Source of the DNA: Schleiferilactobacillus harbinensis DSM 16991
Lineage (GTDB): Bacteria; Bacillota; Bacilli; Lactobacillales; Lactobacillaceae
Reading direction: 5' to 3'
Assembly: GCF_000425885.1 (NCBI RefSeq)
Contig: NZ_AUEH01000034.1
Coordinates: 1-34,398, forward strand
DNA: 34,398 bases
The notes beneath the pieces are model-generated. The model was given only the letters and a program-made list of their open reading frames with translations. It was not told the DNA's origin and searched no databases. Of this stretch, positions 31,323 through 34,398 are shown piece by piece; position 1 is the first letter of the stretch, and each line of letters begins with the position of its first letter. Made by a program: the position numbers and the translations under genes.

Positions 31323-32576
31323 TTACTCCTTTCTAGAAGCGGCAGATTGCTGGGGAACGAATAGGAAGATAATAAACCCAATTAGGAAGAAAATGAATAG
31401 GGAGCTGGCGCCGATCGTCGAGCGGCCGGTGAGCTGAGTGATGGCGCCGACCAGCAGCGGCCCAAAGATGGCGGAGAACTGGCCAAAGATATTATAGAAG
31501 CCGAAGTATTCGCTGGCTTCCTGCTTCGGGATCAAGCGGGCGTAGTGGCTGCGGCTGACGGCCTGGATACCGCCCTGATTCATGCCAATCAGCACCGCTA
31601 GGAACCAAAAGCCGATCTGATCGTGGAGGAAGAAGGCATACAGCGTGATGAGGGCGTAAAAGCCCAAAGCCATCAGCAGGATCGGTTTCGTGCCGAAGCG
31701 CTGGGCCAAGCGGCCGTACAGAATGGAGAAAGGTACGGCGATCACTTGTACCAGCAGCAAAACGACCATCAGCATACTGCTGCCCAGGCCCAGATCCACC
31801 CCGATCGGTGTGGCCATGGTGAAGATCGTGTCCACGCCATCAATATACAAGAAATAACTCAGTAAAAACAAGGCGACCGGCCGATTGCGAATGATTCGGC
31901 CGGTGGTGACCCGCACCCGGTGCCAACTAGCCCGCACGGGGTGGTCTACTGGGTCTAGGTAATAGGTCTGGCGGACATTGCGCCACATGGGCAGAGCGAA
32001 GACGATCCACCAGATGGCCGACAGAAAGAAAGAGAACCGAACAATGGCGGTTTGCCCCATGAAGCCGAAGCCGTTGGTCAATTCCAGCACCATGACCACA
32101 ATGAATGGAATAACACCGCCAAGATAACCCAGGGCAAAGCCGTTAGCGGATACCCGATCCATCCGGTCGGCTTCAGTCACGTCTGTGAGGAACCCGTCAT
32201 AAAAGATGTTCGCGCCGGAATAACCGATGTTAGAAATCACGAAGATCGCCAGCAGCAGACTCCACCAGCGCTCTGGGACGAACGGGAGGAGGGCGGTGGC
32301 GATGATCCCCAAAGCCGTGAAGCGGCGGAACAGCATCTGTTTATAGGGCCGGTAGTCGGCAATCGCACCCAGGACCGGCGCGAGCAGCGCCACAATCAGG
32401 GTACTGAACGAATTAGCATAGCCCCAGTAAGCGGTGGAATTGGCTGCTGATACCCCAGCGCCGGTAGCCACCGCCTTAAAGTAAATCGGCAGAATTGCCG
32501 TGACAATCACGATCGCATAGGCTGAATTGGACCAATCATACATCATCCAGCTTTTTTCTTCTTTAGTAAAACGCAC
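31323..32576 (-). CDS. UMF1-type MFS transporter
   Basis: The 417-residue protein has twelve membrane helices and the UMF1/Atg22-like pattern. It starts with WMMYDWSNSAYAIVIVTAILPIYFK, then LAPVLGAIADYRPYKQMLFRRF and NIFYDGFLTDVTEADRMDRVSANGFALGYLGG, and GGIQAVSRSHYARLIPKQEASEYFGFYN in the second half. These match bacterial UMF1 proteins, whose substrates are unknown (amino acid or drug efflux are suggested). The start is GTG 32576 with GGGAGGGG upstream. It heads the minus-strand operon with TerC and HIT genes. Confidence 0.85.
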   Translation of the reverse strand: MRFTKEEKSWMMYDWSNSAYAIVIVTAILPIYFKAVATGAGVSAANSTAYWGYANSFSTLIVALLAPVLGAIADYRPYKQMLFRRFTALGIIATALLPFVPERWWSLLLAIFVISNIGYSGANIFYDGFLTDVTEADRMDRVSANGFALGYLGGVIPFIVVMVLELTNGFGFMGQTAIVRFSFFLSAIWWIVFALPMWRNVRQTYYLDPVDHPVRASWHRVRVTTGRIIRNRPVALFLLSYFLYIDGVDTIFTMATPIGVDLGLGSSMLMVVLLLVQVIAVPFSILYGRLAQRFGTKPILLMALGFYALITLYAFFLHDQIGFWFLAVLIGMNQGGIQAVSRSHYARLIPKQEASEYFGFYNIFGQFSAIFGPLLVGAITQLTGRSTIGASSLFIFFLIGFIIFLFVPQQSAASRKE

Positions 32577-32636
32577 GCGCTGCCCCTCCCTTAATCATTT
32601 ATTGATTAGTATACCTGAAATATGGGCTGTATCGAG

Positions 32637-32642
32637 TATAAT
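32637..32642 (+). promoter_or_regulatory. -10 element of the sugar O-acetyltransferase gene
   Basis: TATAAT lies 38 bases before the ATG in the gap between divergent genes. A -35 is not clear at the usual spacing. Confidence 0.4.
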
Positions 32643-32679
32643 GAATGGATAAAAACGCGGACAAAGGAGATTTTACGCA

Positions 32680-33309
32680 ATGGAGACAATGAATGAACGG
32701 ATGCTGGCGGGTAAATTATACAAGGCGGCGGATGCCGAGATCAGAGCGGCCAGCAAACGGGGGAGTGATTTGGTTTGGGAATTTAATCATATTCCGCCCC
32801 AGGAAAGTGCCAAATGCTTGGCGGTGTTGAAGGACTTATTCGCCAGTGTGGGTAAGCATTATTATATTGAGCCGCCGTTTTATGCGGATTACGGCAGCCA
32901 CACCACGATCGGTGAGGACTTTTATGCCAACACCGGCTGTGTCTTTTTAGACACGGCGCCCATCACCATTGGTCAGCGGGTCTATATGGCCCCGAGTATC
33001 AGTCTGTATACCGCCGGCCACCCCATCGATGCGGCGATTCGCGGTGAAGATCTTGAATATGGCAAAGCGATCACGATCGGCAACGACGTCTGGATTGGCG
33101 GCGGTACGATTATCAATCCTGGGGTGACCGTGGGCAGTGATGTCGTGATTGGGTCAGGCTCAGTGGTCACTCGGGATATTCCGGATCACGTTGTGGCTGC
33201 GGGCAATCCGGCGCGGGTATTGCGTTCAATCACAGAAAAGGATCGCACCGTTTGGCAAGCCCAAAAGGACGAATTCTTGCATTGGCAGAAGCAGACCGGC
33301 TGGAAATAA
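32680..33309 (+). CDS. Maltose/galactoside O-acetyltransferase-like (NodL/LacA/Maa)
   Basis: The 209-residue left-handed beta-helix enzyme would acetylate a sugar hydroxyl using acetyl-CoA. The N-terminal domain begins ERMLAGKLYKAADAEI, as in Maa. The hexapeptide repeats include FYANTGCVFLDTAPITIG and the catalytic region SLYTAGHPIDAAIR, where His is the expected base. The C-terminal turns IGNDVWIGGGTIINPGVTVGS and GNPARVLR are also typical. AGGAG precedes ATG 32680. The length is slightly above the usual 185-200. The acceptor sugar is not defined. Confidence 0.9.
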   Translation: METMNERMLAGKLYKAADAEIRAASKRGSDLVWEFNHIPPQESAKCLAVLKDLFASVGKHYYIEPPFYADYGSHTTIGEDFYANTGCVFLDTAPITIGQRVYMAPSISLYTAGHPIDAAIRGEDLEYGKAITIGNDVWIGGGTIINPGVTVGSDVVIGSGSVVTRDIPDHVVAAGNPARVLRSITEKDRTVWQAQKDEFLHWQKQTGWK

Positions 33310-33414
33310 AGCCGGTAGATTTACCATTTCTTAATCTATATGCGCTTACATTATTGCAGATATATTGCGTAATCATCTGGTTTATTACGTTTCATTTACG
33401 GCGGTCCATAGTCG

Positions 33415-33443
33415 TTGCTTTTCATCTAGTCTCCCGGTACGAT
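33415..33443 (+). promoter_or_regulatory. Probable promoter of the 194-residue hypothetical gene
   Basis: TTGCTT (33415-33420) and TACGAT (33438-33443) are separated by exactly 17 bases, about 45 bases before the start codon. Confidence 0.5.
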
Positions 33444-33487
33444 AGAATTAAATGATAGTTTGATGAAGTGCAAGGGGGCATAGCGAC

Positions 33488-34072
33488 ATGGGTGTTTTTA
33501 AATGGCGAGAGCGGACTAGACCATTCTTGAATATGCTGTGGGGTGCAAAAACACCAGCAGTTACGACAGTGCGGACGGCGCTGCAAATGACAAACCGGCA
33601 ACTGCGCGCTGCGTTTGCTGCCCAAGCCAACGTCCGGGGTGAATGGTTGGAAACTGTTTTGGGCCAGCTCCGAGTGCGCTCAGTCCGTTACCTGCAATTA
33701 GATGATGGCCAATGGAGTGCTGTACTGACGGCGCAGTACGTGAACACCAGCGATGCTGCGGTTCAGCCCGCTGCTTTTGTCCAAGGCGGCTGGTTGCTGG
33801 CTTCCCAGCAGCGGCAGGAATTATCCTTGTTGCGGCCTAACCGGGAACTAGTGGCTGCGGTAGTCACTGCCTATCCCGCACTTAATGCATTATGGGAAAA
33901 CCTATATCGGCCGATTGCCCCCGGGGAACGCAGCGTCTTCGCCGTGATCGTCCCGCTGCTTGAACAGGTACCAGTCACAGTACATCTGGCAGATCGTTAT
34001 GGTGATCTGCGTCAGCAAACATATAATAGCGGCCAATTGTTGGCCGGGCCCATGCTTCATAGCATGAGCTGA
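33488..34072 (+). CDS. Hypothetical protein, soluble, 194 residues
   Basis: I do not recognise this family. The N-terminus is basic (MGVFKWRERTRPF) and has no signal peptide. The centre is rich in Ala, Gln, Val and Leu; the pattern from about residue 60 (VRSVRYLQLDDGQWSAVLTAQYVNTSDAAVQPAAFVQ) looks like beta strands. The ATG has AAGGGGGC upstream at moderate spacing. It stands alone between its own promoter and a terminator. Function is unknown. Confidence 0.65.
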   Translation: MGVFKWRERTRPFLNMLWGAKTPAVTTVRTALQMTNRQLRAAFAAQANVRGEWLETVLGQLRVRSVRYLQLDDGQWSAVLTAQYVNTSDAAVQPAAFVQGGWLLASQQRQELSLLRPNRELVAAVVTAYPALNALWENLYRPIAPGERSVFAVIVPLLEQVPVTVHLADRYGDLRQQTYNSGQLLAGPMLHSMS

Positions 34073-34078
34073 AACTTG

Positions 34079-34122
34079 AAAGCTGGAAATCACGTTAAAC
34101 ATGCGTGGTTCCTGGCTTTTTT
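34079..34122 (+). terminator. Rho-independent terminator
   Basis: AAAGC-t-GGAA and TTCC-t-GGCTTT pair around an inner CACG/CGTG stem, then a run of T residues. It ends the hypothetical gene just before the insertion sequence. Confidence 0.7.
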
Positions 34123-34200
34123 GGCAAAAAATAAGCGCAGACTCTCCTGCGTTGTATACTTGATTCGACCAAAAATCTGATACAGAGGAGAGCCGCGCCA

Positions 34201-34398
34201 TGAATATTATAGAACATACACGGACTGAATTGGGACTTAAGAACATCATTCTTCGTTTTTCGTCACTCGTGGGCTTGAGCAAGCTGACAAAAAAGGCGAA
34301 TTTTAGAAGACGCTCATCAATTTCACTGACCAAGGTGCTGGCATGGCTGATCCAAACCAAGTTTTTGGGCCGTTCCCTTTACCGAGCGATGCCCGATC
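34201..34398 (+). mobile_element. N-terminal part of an IS4-like transposase, cut by the window edge
   Basis: ATG 34201 has AGGAG nine bases upstream, and the frame stays open for 66 codons to the window end. The visible region, with NIILRFSSLVGLSKLTKKA, then SISLTKVLAWLIQTKFLGRSLYRAMPD, resembles the N-terminal domain of IS4-group DDE transposases, in which a phrase like FTGRSLYR is common. The catalytic DDE residues lie outside the window. The left end of the element is probably in about 34125-34150, but the right terminal repeat is not visible and cannot be matched. Base composition here is more AT-rich than in the neighbouring genes, which fits transfer. Confidence 0.55.

Overview
The window looks like a chromosomal segment of a fairly GC-rich member of the Lactobacillaceae. 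The protein families (Rgg-like regulators, a Met_gamma_lyase-family protein, a Lactobacillus-type ornithine decarboxylase, a HesB-like protein without cysteines, a Listeria/Lactobacillus-type c-di-GMP exopolysaccharide operon), the strong AGGAGG ribosome binding sites and the frequent GTG/TTG starts all fit. A genus such as Schleiferilactobacillus is possible but is not proven by the sequence. No tRNA, rRNA, CRISPR array or prophage was seen. A truncated insertion sequence enters at the right edge.

Left part (1-6815): small membrane proteins, an SRPBCC-fold protein, a short UvrA-like ABC ATPase in an operon behind an XRE/TPR regulator, then a divergent Rgg-type regulator followed by an MFS transporter. 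A perfect 16-bp palindrome matching the ParB-binding site parS lies just after the MFS gene (6822-6837).

Middle-left (6950-12730): a PLP-dependent Met_gamma_lyase-family protein behind a possible overlapping leader ORF, an ornithine decarboxylase, and an APC permease. The last two probably form an ornithine/putrescine acid-stress pair. A 197-bp multi-hairpin palindromic element sits between them. A convergent minus-strand pair follows: a HesB-like protein and a 46-residue protein.

Centre (12840-22260): a seven-gene exopolysaccharide cluster. It encodes a GH8-like lipoprotein, a polytopic GT-C-like membrane protein, a DUF2334-like exported protein, a processive GT2 synthase, a BcsB-like subunit, a membrane protein with a degenerate GGDEF domain that keeps the RxxD c-di-GMP inhibitory-site motif, and a membrane-anchored degenerate EAL protein. 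Most genes overlap and are probably translationally coupled. The first gene carries an in-frame TAG at codon 3 after its best start codon.

Resistance block (22260-25921): a promoter, an 11-codon leader peptide ORF, several mutually exclusive hairpins and two terminator-like hairpins precede an ABC exporter and an ABC-F ribosome-protection-type protein. This has the architecture of a ribosome-mediated attenuator controlling antibiotic resistance. I consider it the most interesting regulatory system in the window.

Right part (26100-34398): a Bcr/CflA-type exporter, an ECF-like sigma factor with its overlapping membrane anti-sigma gene, a small membrane protein, a frameshifted NmrA-type oxidoreductase, a minus-strand operon (UMF1-type MFS, TerC, HIT protein), a sugar O-acetyltransferase, an unrecognised 194-residue protein, and the start of an IS4-like transposase.
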